Positions 53,850-64,000 are shown, numbered from the stretch's first letter. The stretch: 64,000 nucleotides of DNA from Colocasia esculenta (GCA_014218235.1 CM024753.1:7254001-7318000), one strand, 5' to 3'. A program made the numbers and translations. Notes: generated by a model from the sequence alone, not told the origin.

Positions 53850-55623
53850 ATACTGTCGGAATGAAGTCTGCTTCCTATATCATTGAAGCTTCTACAGCCT
53901 TTAGGTCTTCAGGTAGGTTTCCTACTAATCTTTTCTAAGCCATCGATTAGTAGTTAATAATGTTAATGATTCTAGTTTTGATATAATCTTTGTGTAACTC
54001 TCTACTATGCTCCTTGTCATGACCTAGTGCGTTTCATTATTAGTAACCTTTTATTGGATCCTTGTTAATTTCTTGATTGACACTCTTAATGTCCTTAGTG
54101 AATATAAGATTAAATGTCAATAACTTTAGTCAGTACCACATCGAGTGTATTTCTAATGAAGTGTTCCTAAGCTTCATTATCAGCATCTTTCGTGACTTCC
54201 ACTCCAATCGTAGTTCTGTAATAATTCGTGTTGTTGATTTGACGATTTGATATTGACACCTTGATCCTCTCTATTGTGATTAATTCTTAAACTACAATTC
54301 TACTACATGTCTGAAAGTCATAAGCTTGTGATTAATAGAGCCTTGGTTCAGAGTACCCTTGGATTTCCCATCATCATGTTAACCTTGTCTCCAACTTACA
54401 TGTCTCTAATACTATCTCAACTTGGTCTCCTTTTCTGATCTAATTACTATTGTGTACTTATTTCTTTGAGATCCTTGTCTATACTCTGAACCAACCCTTG
54501 AAGTTCTCGTCCACTCAAGTGTATGTATGAACTGTCAGCAAGTGCTTGAATAGGGTCATGGACCCAAAGTGAAAGTGATGCCAGTTAGGGGGCTATGGTC
54601 TAGTCCCAGGAAGATCCCGAATACTCTTAGTGTCCAGCGGTACCGTATGGAGAGTAATGGCTAGGTGTTTGGCATGCACCATAAGTGAGTGTTCTCGAGT
54701 AATTTGCTTGACAAGTTCATTCTATCGTGATTGATTGCGTGAGACAAATCATAGTGAATCCAAGTGCGTGATAATTGTGAAGTGTTCAGTGGCCAATTCT
54801 TGAATGATCTAGTGTCTCTATCATGGTATTCTTGTACAATCTTGTTACATGAGTCGTAAAGTGCTACTGATTGATCTCTTGCTCTTGTCTTTCGTAAAAT
54901 CTAGTATTCACTACTCCAGTGATCGAATAGTGTTATTGATTGAACTCGTGCTTGTCTTGTAGTAAATCTAGTGGACATCAGTTCAGTGATCATGTGCTAC
55001 TGTTGATCAAGCTCATACTCTTGTCATATCATTGTTAATCTTTCCTTGTTTATTAATTAATCTCTCGTATTTATTTACTCGATAATCCATTCTCGTAACT
55101 TACATTCGTGCTATTTGAAAAGTGATCAGAGACAAACCTCTTGAGTTATCTAGTTCCACCCTAGTTATTTGTGATATCATGTCAATCTCAAAATTATGTA
55201 CATACAACTTCTTTATAAAGATTAGCTACCATCTTCTAGTTAATCCACTCTGCTAGTTATTATTATTATTACTTTTATGATCATTAGCGTATCTATTTAT
55301 TGAAATCTCTAGTGTATTCTTACCAGTGATCTCTTCATCTACATTAATGAGCTATTGTTCCGCTCTCATTAGTCATTACCCCTAGATTTTCTTTAACTTT
55401 ATTAATTACTAGTTGTGTTTTGGAATTGATTAAGGGTAACCTACTGGACATTTTTATGCTCATTATTTTATTAACATTTTTCAGGAAAAAAATTCTAGTA
55501 AAGTGGTCGGGAAGTGTGCTGAGCGGTTGAACCTTCCGTATCACAAGTGAGTTTCTCTTTTACCATCTCATCTGTTGTGCCTCGGCTCCTTCCGCTGCCA
55601 TAACGTCGGGGCGCGACAGATTA

Positions 55624-56188
55624 ATCCCATGTCTCATTGGTATGAGATCTCTCTTGGAATTTTCCATGCCAAACCTTTTGACAATGGTATCTATGTACAT
55701 TGATTGGGTCAAGCCAAGCATCCTCTTGGATCTATCTCTATAGATACGTATTCCCATACGTAGGATGCTTCTCCCAAATCCTTCATGGAGAAGTTCTTTG
55801 ACAACCAAACCTTTACTGATGATAACATCCCTACATCATTCCCAATGAGTAAGATGTCATCAACGTAAAGTATGAGAAAAGTGATAGCACTCCCACTGAT
55901 TTTCTTATACACACATGGTTCATCTTCATTCTTAATGAAGTCATAAGATTTGATAGCCTCATCAAACCTTATGTTCCAACTACGAGAAGCTTGCTTCAAT
56001 CCATAGATGGATCTTTGAAGCTTGCATACTTTGTCTGGACACTCTTTGGATGTAAAACCCTCAGGTTGTATCATATACACTTCCTCCTCAATGTTTCCAT
56101 TAAGGAAAGCAGTTTTTACATCCATCTGCCATATCTCGTAATCAAAGTATGCAGCAATGGCAAGAAGAATTCTGATCGACTTTATCAT
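55624..56188 (-). pseudogene. Reverse transcriptase of copia element D
   Basis: The minus strand shows SIRILLAIAAYFDYEIWQMD, VKTAFLNG (catalytic Asp), YGLKQASRSWN and the active site YVDD, followed in another frame by MLGLTQSMYIDTIVKRFGM and HGINLS, where the solo LTR is inserted. A frame change near 55760-55790 breaks the reading. The upstream RT start (56582-56142) contains MNSEMQSMYTNQVWNLVDLP and is also shifted near 56330 and 56200. Confidence 0.88.
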
Positions 56189-56582
56189 AGCACTGGTGAG
56201 AAAGTTTCGTCATAGTTAATTCCTTGCCTTTGACGATACCCCTTTGCCACCAACCTTGCCTTATAAGTGTCGATCTGTCCATCTGCACCGATCTTTCTCT
56301 TAAAGATCCACTTGCACCCAATAGGTACAATACCTTCGGCAAGTCTACCAAGTTCCAAACTTGGTTGGTGTACATGGACTGCATCTCAGAATTCATGGCA
56401 TCTCGCCATTTCCCTGACTGAGGACAATCAACAGCCTCTTGGTAGGTCTTTGGATCATCATCCTCATTATAAGACATGCCTTCACTAATATGTCCAACAT
56501 ATCTTTCAGGCTGTCTAGGTACTCTACCAGACCTACGCTGAATGTGTGTATTTCTGAACAGGTTCTGGAACCGATGTTTCAC
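56142..56582 (-). pseudogene. Integrase-RT linker and RT N-terminus of element D
   Basis: Includes RRSGRVPRQPERYVG, DPKTYQEAVDCPQSGKWRDA and NQVWNLVDLP, the usual start of copia RT. Frame shifts follow, so the KWIFKRK-like segment is read in another frame. The linker before it is short and of low complexity. Confidence 0.8.
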
Positions 56583-56805
56583 CTGGTGGACTTTGCACAG
56601 TCTGTGGATCTAGAACCTCTTCTAGGTCTACCTTACTCTCACTGTCCTCTTGGTAAGGTACTCCTCTTCCAAGAAGACAGCTCTCCTGACAACAAACACT
56701 CTTTGTTCACCAGGATGGTAAAAGTAGTACCAAATTGTTTCTTTTGGGTATCCAACAAACCTGCAATTATCAGTTCTGGATCCAGTTTATCTGGGTCGTG
56801 TTTCT

Positions 56806-57665
56806 TTACATGGGCAGGACAGCCCCAATTTTAACATGTTTAAAATCAGGCTTTCTACCCTTCCATATCTCATATGGAGTAGAAGACACAGATTTACTGG
56901 GAACCCTGTTCAGCAGATATGCCGCTGACTCTAGCGCATATCCCCATAGGGAAACTGGTAACTGCGAACGACTCATCATGGATCGTACCATGTCCAACAA
57001 GGTGCGATTCCTCCTTTCCGATACACCATTCATCTGTGGTGTATAGGGAGGAGTCTATTGAGAAAGGATACCATTATCCTTTAAGAATTGTGTGAACTCT
57101 GTACTCAAGTATTCACCTCCTCGTCTGACCGTAGGATTTTAATACTTTTTCCAGTTTGTTTCTCAACTTCATTCTTAAATTCTTGGAATTTCCCAAAGGC
57201 TTCAGATTTGTACTTCATTAAGTAAACAAATCCGAACCTTGAGTAGTCATCCGTGAATGTAATGAAGTATGAGTAGCCACCCTTGGCTTGGGTAGACATT
57301 GGACCACATACATCCGAATGTATTAGTTCCAATATGTCCTTGGCCCTATCTCCATGTCCACTAAATGGAGATTTGGTCAACTTACCTATTAAACAGGATT
57401 CACAAGTTGCATATGATTCATAATCAAATGGATCTAAGTATCCATTCTTATGCAACTTTTGAAGCCTATTCTCGCCAATGTGACCAAGCCTACAATGCCA
57501 TAAGTAGGCAGTGTTCACACTATTCTTACTTCTCTTAGGAGAAACATCAACATGGAGATTTTCATAAGAGACATCAAGCAGATATAAACCATTCACCAAA
57601 CTTGCTAAAGCAACTAGTTTATTTCTTAAATAAACTGAACAACTATTGTTCTCAATGGTAAACAT
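56806..57665 (-). pseudogene. GAG-pre-integrase and integrase of element D
   Basis: From 57665: LWHCRLGHIGENRLQKL and CESCLIGK (zinc-binding HHCC), IHSDVCGPM (first Asp), FTDDYSRFGFVYLM, and ILRSDEE (second Asp region) up to 57105. A TGA-type break and frame change follow; the continuation 57033-56806 reads MNGVSERRNRTLLDM (Glu) and YEIWKGRKPDFKHVKI. Catalytic residues are visible but split over two frames. Confidence 0.88.
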
Positions 57666-57864
57666 GTATCCAATTCTGTCTAAACAAGAAACAAAAATAA
57701 TGTTCTTAATGATCTAGGCACATAGTAGCAATCATCTAATAAAAGCAAATCTCCAGAAGGTAACTTGAGCTTCACTGTCCCCACAGTGTGTGCACCAACA
57801 CTTGTGCCATTTCCAAGCCTTAAGTTCACCTGCCCTTGCTCAGCTTCCTTCTACTTGTCAGCAC

Positions 57865-58251
57865 CTACATATCATTGCAGATATGAGAAGCACATCCAGT
57901 GTCTAAAACCCAAGATGTAGAATCTCTAATAGACAAGTGAAGATCTATCATATAGATACCTGAAGCTTCACCAAGCTTCTGCTTCTCCTGAGCCTTCATT
58001 GCAAGATAGTCCTTGCAATTTCTTTTCCAGTGCCCCTTTTTCTTGCAGTGGAAGCACTCGCCCTTTTCTGCTCCTTTGCTTATGTCCTTCTTTTGTCTTT
58101 GCTTAGACTGTTTCTTTGAATTGCCTTTCTTAAAGGCTTGCATTGCTCTCCTCTTCTTGTTGGACTTTCCAACCATGAGAACAGTGGGCTTTTCCTTCTC
58201 AAGGTTGCCCTCAGCAGTCTTCAGCATGTTTAGCATCTCAGCTAAACTCAC
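57865..58251 (-). pseudogene. gag: gag C-terminus with zinc knuckle and protease start, element D
   Basis: Begins SLAEMLNMLKTAEGNLEKE, then a basic tract, one CCHC knuckle CFHCKKKGHWKRNC (58056-58015), and the protease start WVLDTGCASHIC with the DTG active site near 57900. Protease continues in other frames to about 57670 (LPSGDLLLL-type strand and YVP region at 57760-57700). The N-terminal part of gag is separated by an internal deletion. Confidence 0.85.
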
Positions 58252-58254
58252 CTT

Positions 58255-58378
58255 CTAGACATAGGCAATGCGCTCAGACCTGAGGACAATCTTCAGGTTC
58301 TTGAGCCATTCCGAGTAGTTCGGGCCTGTCAATTGTTGGCATCCAGTATGCCACAGAGTGGGTTACCCGACGACATTT
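58255..58378 (-). pseudogene. gag: gag N-terminus of element D, truncated by deletion
   Basis: The ATG at 58378-58376 opens MSSGNPLCGILDANN, followed by a one-base frame change, then LTGPNYSEWLKNLKIVLRSE and RIAYV. At that point, where the family normally continues for another 150 or so residues, a stop and the distal SLAEMLNML segment follow directly. A stretch of several hundred bases of gag is missing. Confidence 0.8.
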
Positions 58379-58499
58379 TTGCCAATAAAAGAAATGTAAA
58401 CACAACTAGCAGATGTTCATAATAATAATTAAATCTAGATTAGGACTTTAATCAAGATTAGCTCCCACTATTTTCCGACAGACTGTATAACCCTCAGAT

Positions 58500-58910
58500 A
58501 TACAGAATGGGAGACACCGACGGTCTCCTAGCGGGGATCAGAATCTCACATACTCATAGCATGGTCTTGTGGATAGCACAACAAACCATACTATGATCTG
58601 AAAGCAGTCAACTCTTGACACTTGCAACTCTTGCAATATCCGATCTTATTTTGGCCCCTGGATTTTAATGACCTTGTGGATAGCACAACAAGTCATTAAA
58701 TCCAGTCTAAGCAGTACCATCATTACGTAACAAGCATAGATTTGGATGTAGCCCTTGTGGATAGCACAACAAAGCTACACCAGTCCTCTACCCCGTTTAA
58801 GGCATCATCATGCCATAGTTTTAGTCTGTCATTAGACTTGACAAGCCTTGTGGATAGCACAACAAACTTGCCCGATCTAATGGCAATCCTAAAACTATAA
58901 TGATGGAGGG
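58500..58910 (-). promoter_or_regulatory. Leader hairpin array with common apical sequence
   Basis: Four copies of CTTGTGGATAGCACAACAA (58566-58584, 58673-58691, 58754-58772, 58847-58865), each flanked by a different inverted repeat. Within the copy, TTGTG and CACAA can pair around GATAG. Two further small hairpins lie at 58607-58619 (GTCAACTCTTGAC) and 58622-58636 (TTGCAACTCTTGCAA). The array sits in the 5' leader of copia element D RNA, just upstream of gag, where packaging or dimerisation signals would be expected. Function is inferred. Confidence 0.7.
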
Positions 58911-59930
58911 CCACGTAATTCATTCTAAATGATTACGCTACGGCTTAGGTTTGAACGAGGAGGGATTTTGACATATTTTATCTTGGTCTCTATATCTGTG
59001 TGCTATTGATATATAAAATTTGGAATATCATATATTTAATTATATATACCATAGCACATTCCACACATATCATATACATGAAGAAATATGATGGATGATC
59101 ATGGACTTTAACCTAGAGTGGCATTACCAGAGCCAGTTGGTAATCCACAAACACGGTGAATAAATAGCAGCCCCGCATTGAATGCATTTGCTTGATGTAA
59201 CTCTATCTCCATGAAGGTCCTGCATGGTACTCTCCTCCATCTCCGCCAATCCGCTTCTTATAATTACAAGTAATATTTAAATTTGGGCTCGCAGCCCATA
59301 AATGTACATCAGATAATAATAAGAAACCTTGAACAAGTCAAGGGGAGTACATAACAGGAGGGAGATAGAATGTACAACCCGGATTTAATAGAGGGAGAGA
59401 GGGAGGCACGCAGTCCTCATAAATTACATCACATGCCATTAACCATAAACATCATCACATGACATCTAAGTCCATGATCATCCATCCACACATCAACACA
59501 TCACATGCATCATATAGCAATCATCACATAATTACTTCTGAAATAACTTTTATTTCGAAAATATAATAATATATTTTGAAAACCATTTAACTAAACAATT
59601 TAGCTAACATGGATAACATCTAAACAACTTTAGATAAATGCCATTCACCGTTACTGCATGAATCCGCCAAATTTACAGTTAATTAATTTCACAAGAATCA
59701 CATTCTTAATTAATTAACATGCTTTAATTATATGGTAGGAAATAACTAAAACAATTTTAGATTTTCCTTAAACTAATTAAGCAATGGGTCATACATATGA
59801 AAAATAATTACAGAGAGTTAAAACATTTTAAAACTCTTAAAACTAATTTCAGAATTTTCTGGAATTTTTAAGAATTTTTCTGGCATTTAAACAATTTAAA
59901 AACCATTAAAAACTTAAAAATAAGGGAATA
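58911..59930 (-). other. AT-rich leader of copia element D
   Basis: About 1 kb without a gene, rich in A/T with phrases such as CATCACATGACATC repeated irregularly (59440-59530). Sense is minus. It lies between the hairpin array and a GC-rich block. Confidence 0.6.
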
Positions 59931-60290
59931 GGGCCGGTCGGATCCGGCGCGGGCCGGATCCGATCGCGACCCGATTTGGGACCCGCGGGGTCCGCCCGCG
60001 ACTTATCCGCGGGCGGACCCCGCGGGGATCTGTGGCCGGTCTGCGCGCGGCCCGCGCGGGGTCGCCCCCTCCGCCCGATTGGAGCGACACGCGGCTGGGG
60101 TGAAACCCTAGCCGCCGCCGCCCTCCGGCGGAGGGCGGCCCCGCCGGCCCCGCCGGCCCCCGCGCCGCCTCCGGCGGCTGCGGACGGCGCCGGAGAAGCT
60201 GGGCACCGCCACCCACCGCCCCATCTGCCCAGAAAACCCCGAAAAATCCCAAAAAACAAAACGCCCCCTTTCTTGGACTGTCCAAGATGC
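59930..60290 (-). other. GC-rich leader block with perfect 19-bp hairpin
   Basis: Composition jumps to about 75% GC. A perfect inverted repeat of 19 bp pairs 59982-60000 with 60008-60026 around a 7-base loop; another, GATCCGGC..GCCGGATC, lies at 59941-59960. The open frames here follow from GC bias. Confidence 0.7.
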
Positions 60291-60528
60291 ATGGCGGCGG
60301 TTCTTTCACGGGGTCGTGTGGCCTCTACAGAGGGCCAAACAACGCCACAAGAGGTTCTTCGGGAAGCCCTTGGTACCAGGAACGATTTCCATGTACGAAG
60401 CACAAAGTGCACATCTCATGTGCGACCCAAGAGCGAAGTAAAATTGGCGATTCATGCATAACGCGAACCGACGAAAAACGCATGAAATGACGATCATACG
60501 CCGCCGATACTGACCGGGCCAGCAACCT

Positions 60529-60541
60529 GGCTTTGATACCA
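60529..60541 (-). promoter_or_regulatory. Primer binding site of element D
   Basis: Minus-strand TGGTATCAAAGCC next to the LTR end, a one-base variant of the usual TGGTATCAGAGCC initiator tRNA-Met site. Confidence 0.9.
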
Positions 60542-60542
60542 C

Positions 60543-61494
60543 TGTAAGGAAACGATCGGGGCGCAGCGGAAACGCGATTTCCACAGATAGATATCGTTGC
60601 CGGTGGTCGGATCGAACAAAAATGGAGAAACCCGCGCACAGGGAGATCCAATCTGTACCTTTGCGGGGTTGCGAAACTCCCGAATCCGGGGAGGAGTTGG
60701 CGCAGGAGGTGCCGGTGCTTCAAGCCGTTCAAGTGTCTGGCCTCTAGACGTATCCACGCGAGCTCCGGACGCAAACGGGGTCTCCTCGATCTCCACGCGT
60801 CTCCCGGATCTCAGCTCCACCATGTGCCGGAGAGAGGAGAGAGAGGGTGGGGGGCGCTTGGAAGAGAGAGAGGAGGGGGGCGGCCAGGGTTAGCCTTGGA
60901 GCTTGGCCCAGGGTTTAACTCTCAGCATATATTTATAGACACTGCGGTTTTTTCATAAAAACCCAGTCATTGTCTATAAAGAACACCTTGCCCAGTCTGC
61001 TCGGAACTCTTATGCGTGTGACCCTCTAGGCTCAACTGCTAGTCCAATTTTTCAGCCCATTAAGCTCAATAACTCTTTATTGACTTATGGTAATTAATTA
61101 ACATCTCATATTAATTAATTACACAATCAATTATCGTCTCACGATAATTGACCGGGCTTCCAATCAAGTTGGGTGCCAAGCACACCACTTGATCCTGGAA
61201 AGCATTGGGGTTCAGCAACCCATTCAAGGACCTTTTGTATCATCAGTTACCACGTGACTATAATCCTTCGCTCGTACAATGCTCTCGAGTGCACTTAGGG
61301 TATGGTCAACTGTCAAACCCTAATGTGTGTACTCACTTGTTTAGATGCCGCATAACAATATCAGAAAACTCCTTTTCTGATAAGTAGTCTTGCCCTGGCC
61401 AGGGACTATCAGGCATCCTTCCGTAGAGCATTCACTCTCCTATTACCGAGAGCGAGCGATCCCATATTGACCACACAATCACCTTCGAAGGTAT
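60543..61494 (-). repeat. 5' LTR of copia element D, cut by CACTA 2
   Basis: Matches 50366-51320 at about 98% by eye, with about 18 substitutions and several one-base indels. It breaks off after CCTTCGAAGGTAT, where the 3' LTR continues TCCGCTAG. The remaining 550 bp should lie beyond the right window edge. Confidence 0.93.
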
Positions 61495-61514
61495 CACTAC
61501 AAGAAAATGCGCTA

Positions 61515-61880
61515 TTTCCGACGGACTAAATCCGTCGGAAATCCGACGGTATTCCGTCGGAAAAGGCGCCTTCCGACCGCTTTTCGTCCAAAGCTCGTCG
61601 GAAACTGTCCGTCGGAAATATTTGGTAAGAAATTTCCGACGGATGACAATTCCGTCAGAATTCGGTCGAAACCTCCGACAGATATAATCCGTCGGGAAAG
61701 CCGTCAGTGTTTTCCGACGGAATTGCCGACGATGTTTTGCCGTCGGTAATTTATCAGTTCCGACGGATACTTATCCGTCGGCCAATCCGTCAGTATTTTC
61801 GACGGCATTACCGACGGTCTTTTTCCATCGGTAATTTATAAGTTCCGACGGATACTTATCGGTCGGAAAATCCGTCGGAA
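61515..61880. repeat. Subterminal CCGACGG repeats of CACTA 2
   Basis: About 25 copies of CCGACGG or its inverse CCGTCGG, many as TTTCCGACGGA and AATCCGTCGG, in both orientations. They are probably binding sites for the element's TNPA-type protein, as known for En/Spm. Confidence 0.9.
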
Positions 61881-62241
61881 AATACACATATATATTTTTT
61901 AAATAGGCAAATAAAAATGATTTGTCAACATTGCTACAATGTCAAACCTGCTACAATATTCATAAATTTAACAAATACTAACAACCAACATAAAATCATA
62001 AAATACAATAAATATAAAATCATATAGAATAATGAATACAAAAATCAACATAGATCTGCTAGATCGTCTGCTGTTCCTGTCTCGTCATCGTCTGGAGCTG
62101 GATCCTATATTAAAACAAATTAAAATGAGAAACATTAATAATAAATAAAAGACATACAGTATTTTCAAAATAAAATTTAAAACATGTGATTATTTCTCAA
62201 GCTTAATACAACACTATTTTTAGATCCATCATTTTCTTGGT
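61881..62241. other. AT-rich spacer in CACTA 2
   Basis: Between the subterminal repeats and the tandem array. No gene is visible. Confidence 0.6.
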
Positions 62242-64000
62242 GTTTTTAGATCCGTCCTTTGAATGCCCAACCCAATCCAGAGATCAAAATTGGATTCCGT
62301 CAGTTCCCACACGTCACTTTAACCCACCCGGTCGCGTCGGAGAAACGGACACGTCGATCGGATCCCTATTTGGGATTTTAGACCCCCGGGTTGCGTGTTT
62401 TAACCATTTATATATGCTTGGCCGTGTTTTTAGATCCGTCCTTTGAATGCCCAACCCAATCCGGAGATCCAAATGGATTCCGTCAGTTTCTACACGTCAC
62501 TTTAACCCACCCGGTCGTGTCGGAGAAAACGACACGTCGATCGGATCCCTATTTGGGATTTTGGACCCCCGAGTTGTGTGTTTTAACCTTTTATATATAC
62601 TTGCCCGTTTTTACATCCGTCCTTTGAATGCCCAACCCAATCCGGAGATCCAAATTGGATTCTGTCAGTTTCTACACGTCACTTTAACCCACCCGGTTGT
62701 GTCGGAGAAAACGGCACGTCGATTGGATCCCGGATTTTGGACCCCCGGGTTGCGTGTTTTAACCATTTATATATGCTTGACCGTGTTTTTAGATCCGTCC
62801 TTTGAATGCCCAACCCAATTCGGGGATCCAAATTGGATTCCGTCAGATTCTACACGTCACTTTAACCCACCCGGTCGTGTCGGAGAAAACGACACGTCGA
62901 TCGGATCTCTATTTGGGATTTTGGACCCCCGGGTTGTGTGTTTTAACTTTTATATATACTTGCTTGTTTTTAGATCCGTCCTTTGAATGCCCAACCCAAT
63001 CCGGGGATCCAAATTGGATTCCGTCAGTTTCTACACGTCACTTTAACCTACCCGGTCGTGTCGGAGAAAACGGCACGTCGATCAGATCTCTATTTGGGAT
63101 TTTGGACCCCCGGTTGTGTGTTTTAACCTTTTATATATACTTGCCTGTTTTTAGATCCGTCCTTTGAATGCCCAACCCATCCGGGGATCCAAATTGGATT
63201 CCGTCAGTTTCTACACGTCACTTTAACCCACCCGTTTGTGTCGGAGAAAACGGCACGTCGATCGGATCCCTATTTGGGATTTTGGACCGTCGGGTTGTGT
63301 GTTTTAACCTTTTATATATGCTTGACCGTGTTTTTAGATCCGTCCTTTGAATGCCCAACCTAATCCGGGGATTCAAATTAGATTCTGTCAGTTTCTACAC
63401 GTCACTTTAACCCACCCGGTCGTGTCGGAGAAAACGACACGTCGATCGGATCCCTATTTGGGATTTTGGACCCCCGGGTTGTGTGTTTTAACCTTTTATA
63501 TATACTTGCCTGTTTTTAGATCCGTCCTTTGAATGCCCAACCCAATCCGGAGATCCAATTGGATTCCGTCAGTTTCTACACGTCACTTTAACCCACCCGG
63601 TCGTGTCGGAGAAAACGGCACGTCGATCGGATCTCTATTTGGAATTTTGGACCCCCGGGTTGTGTGTTTTAACCTTTTATATATACTTGTCTGTTTTTAG
63701 ATCCGTCCTTTGAATGCCCAACCCAATCGGGGATCCAAATTGGATTCCGTCAGTTTCTACACGTCACTTTAACCCACCCGGTCGTGTTGGAGAAAACGGC
63801 ACATCGATCGGATCCCTATTTGGGATTTTGGACCCCCGGGTTGTGTGTTTTAACCTTTTATATATGCTTGACCGTGTTTTTAGATCCGTCCTTTGAATGC
63901 CCAGCCCAATCCGGGGATCCAAATTAGATTCTGTCAGTTTCTACACGTCACTTTAACCCACCCGGTCGTGTCGGAGAAAACGGCACGTCGATCGGATCTC
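62242..64000 (+). repeat. Tandem array of about 181-bp units in CACTA 2
   Basis: Ten units begin with GTTTTTAGATCCGTCCTTTG at 62242, 62426, 62607, 62785, 62966, 63147, 63330, 63512, 63693 and 63876, spacing 178-184 bp. From the fourth unit on, two linker types alternate as A-B-B, giving a 545-bp higher-order period. Open frames of 60-180 codons across the units are by-products. The array continues past the window end. Confidence 0.95.

Larger units (their letters stand above)
52624..55618 (+). repeat. Solo Tekay/Del-like gypsy LTR (2,995 bp)
   Basis: Runs from TGTAATACCCC to GGGGCGCGACA, flanked by the exact 5-bp duplication GATTA (52619-52623 and 55619-55623), within the RT of copia element D. 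It contains four evenly spaced GGGACA/TGTCCC dyads, a TATA box, and 41-bp tandem repeats. The size and the GGGGC.(C/T)GACA end match plant Tekay/Del LTRs. No primer site or purine tract adjoins it, so the internal region was removed by recombination. Confidence 0.95.
50366..61494 (-). mobile_element. Ty1/copia element D, minus strand, interrupted twice
   Basis: The 3' LTR is at 50366-51869 and the 5' LTR at 60543 onwards (cut at 61494 by CACTA 2). Between them on the minus strand are primer site, long leader, gag, protease, integrase, RT and RNase H. A solo gypsy LTR sits in the RT region. The two LTRs differ by roughly 2% over the comparable 950 bp (my hand count), suggesting a fairly young insertion. 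A single zinc knuckle and a TGGTATCAAAGCC primer site separate it from the SIRE elements; I do not assign a lineage. Confidence 0.92.
61495..64000 (+). mobile_element. CACTA transposon 2, left end, runs off window
   Basis: Starts CACTACAAGAAAATG, the common plant CACTA terminus, inserted after TAT in the copia LTR. Subterminal TCCGTCGG/CCGACGGA repeats fill 61515-61880. From 62242 a tandem array of about 181 bp takes over to the window end. The other terminus and any gene are outside, so it may be non-autonomous. Confidence 0.85.

Noticed and set aside
53551..53938. Overlapping open frames in all three phases over the 41-bp repeats
   Set aside because: Openness in every phase is what a stop-free repeat gives; no start context and no motif.
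59906..60412. 168-codon minus-strand frame rich in Ala, Gly, Pro and Arg in the copia D leader
   Set aside because: It starts at GTG, and opposite-strand and other frames are equally open. The cause is GC bias, and no domain is visible.
62447..62986. Long open frame (179 codons) across the 181-bp repeats, with similar ones downstream
   Set aside because: Each frame repeats the same peptide per unit in shifting frames and breaks with unit length. It is a by-product of a tandem array without stops.

Overview
This is a piece of a plant nuclear genome made almost entirely of nested transposable elements. The evidence is four Ty1/copia elements, three Ty3/gypsy LTR types, two CACTA (En/Spm) transposons with plant-specific transposase domains, small hAT-type elements, primer sites complementary to plant initiator tRNA-Met, and long AT-rich intergenic DNA. 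I cannot name the species; the GC-rich tracts make a monocot my guess. No intact host protein-coding gene, rRNA or tRNA was recognised. All readings were made by eye, without alignments.

Layout. 1-3785: 5' part (minus strand) of a SIRE-type copia element that runs off the left edge. 3786-4463 and 12864-13531: two pieces of one Tekay/Del-like gypsy LTR, split by an 8.4-kb CACTA transposon (4464-12863). That transposon carries a decayed gene joining a SUMO-protease-like (Ulp1/C48) domain to a plant transposase domain. 13532-16222: 3' end of a Tat-lineage gypsy element with its antisense ORF and 3' LTR. 16223-25996: mostly single-copy-looking DNA with two small hAT MITEs, TA microsatellites, a cluster of GAACGGTGG repeats and one coiled-coil ORF fragment.

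25997-39984: the most striking unit. A SIRE-type copia has the structure LTR-internal-LTR-internal-LTR inside a single 5-bp target duplication (AATAT). The two internal regions are nearly identical and share most of their inactivating frameshifts. 39985-47076: microsatellite-rich DNA with a hAT element (perfect 8-bp duplication), a solo copia LTR (duplication AGTTC) and an element embedded in TA repeats. 47077-47176 is an assembly gap. 47177-49512 is the 3' end of a third SIRE-type element.

49513-50365: gypsy LTR remnants. 50366-61494: a minus-strand copia element, broken by frameshifts, a gag deletion and a nonsense codon. It is interrupted by a 3.0-kb solo Tekay-like LTR (duplication GATTA), and its 5' LTR is cut by a second CACTA element (61495 to beyond 64000) that carries about 181-bp tandem repeats.

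The coding parts are retrotransposon gag, protease, integrase, reverse transcriptase and RNase H, which would normally act together in a cytoplasmic particle to copy and insert the element; here every copy is visibly broken. The less ordinary signals are in non-coding parts: a run of hairpins with one shared apical sequence in a copia leader (58555-58904), parallel 59-bp arrays in two SIRE LTRs, evenly spaced dyads in a gypsy LTR, and the three-LTR composite.
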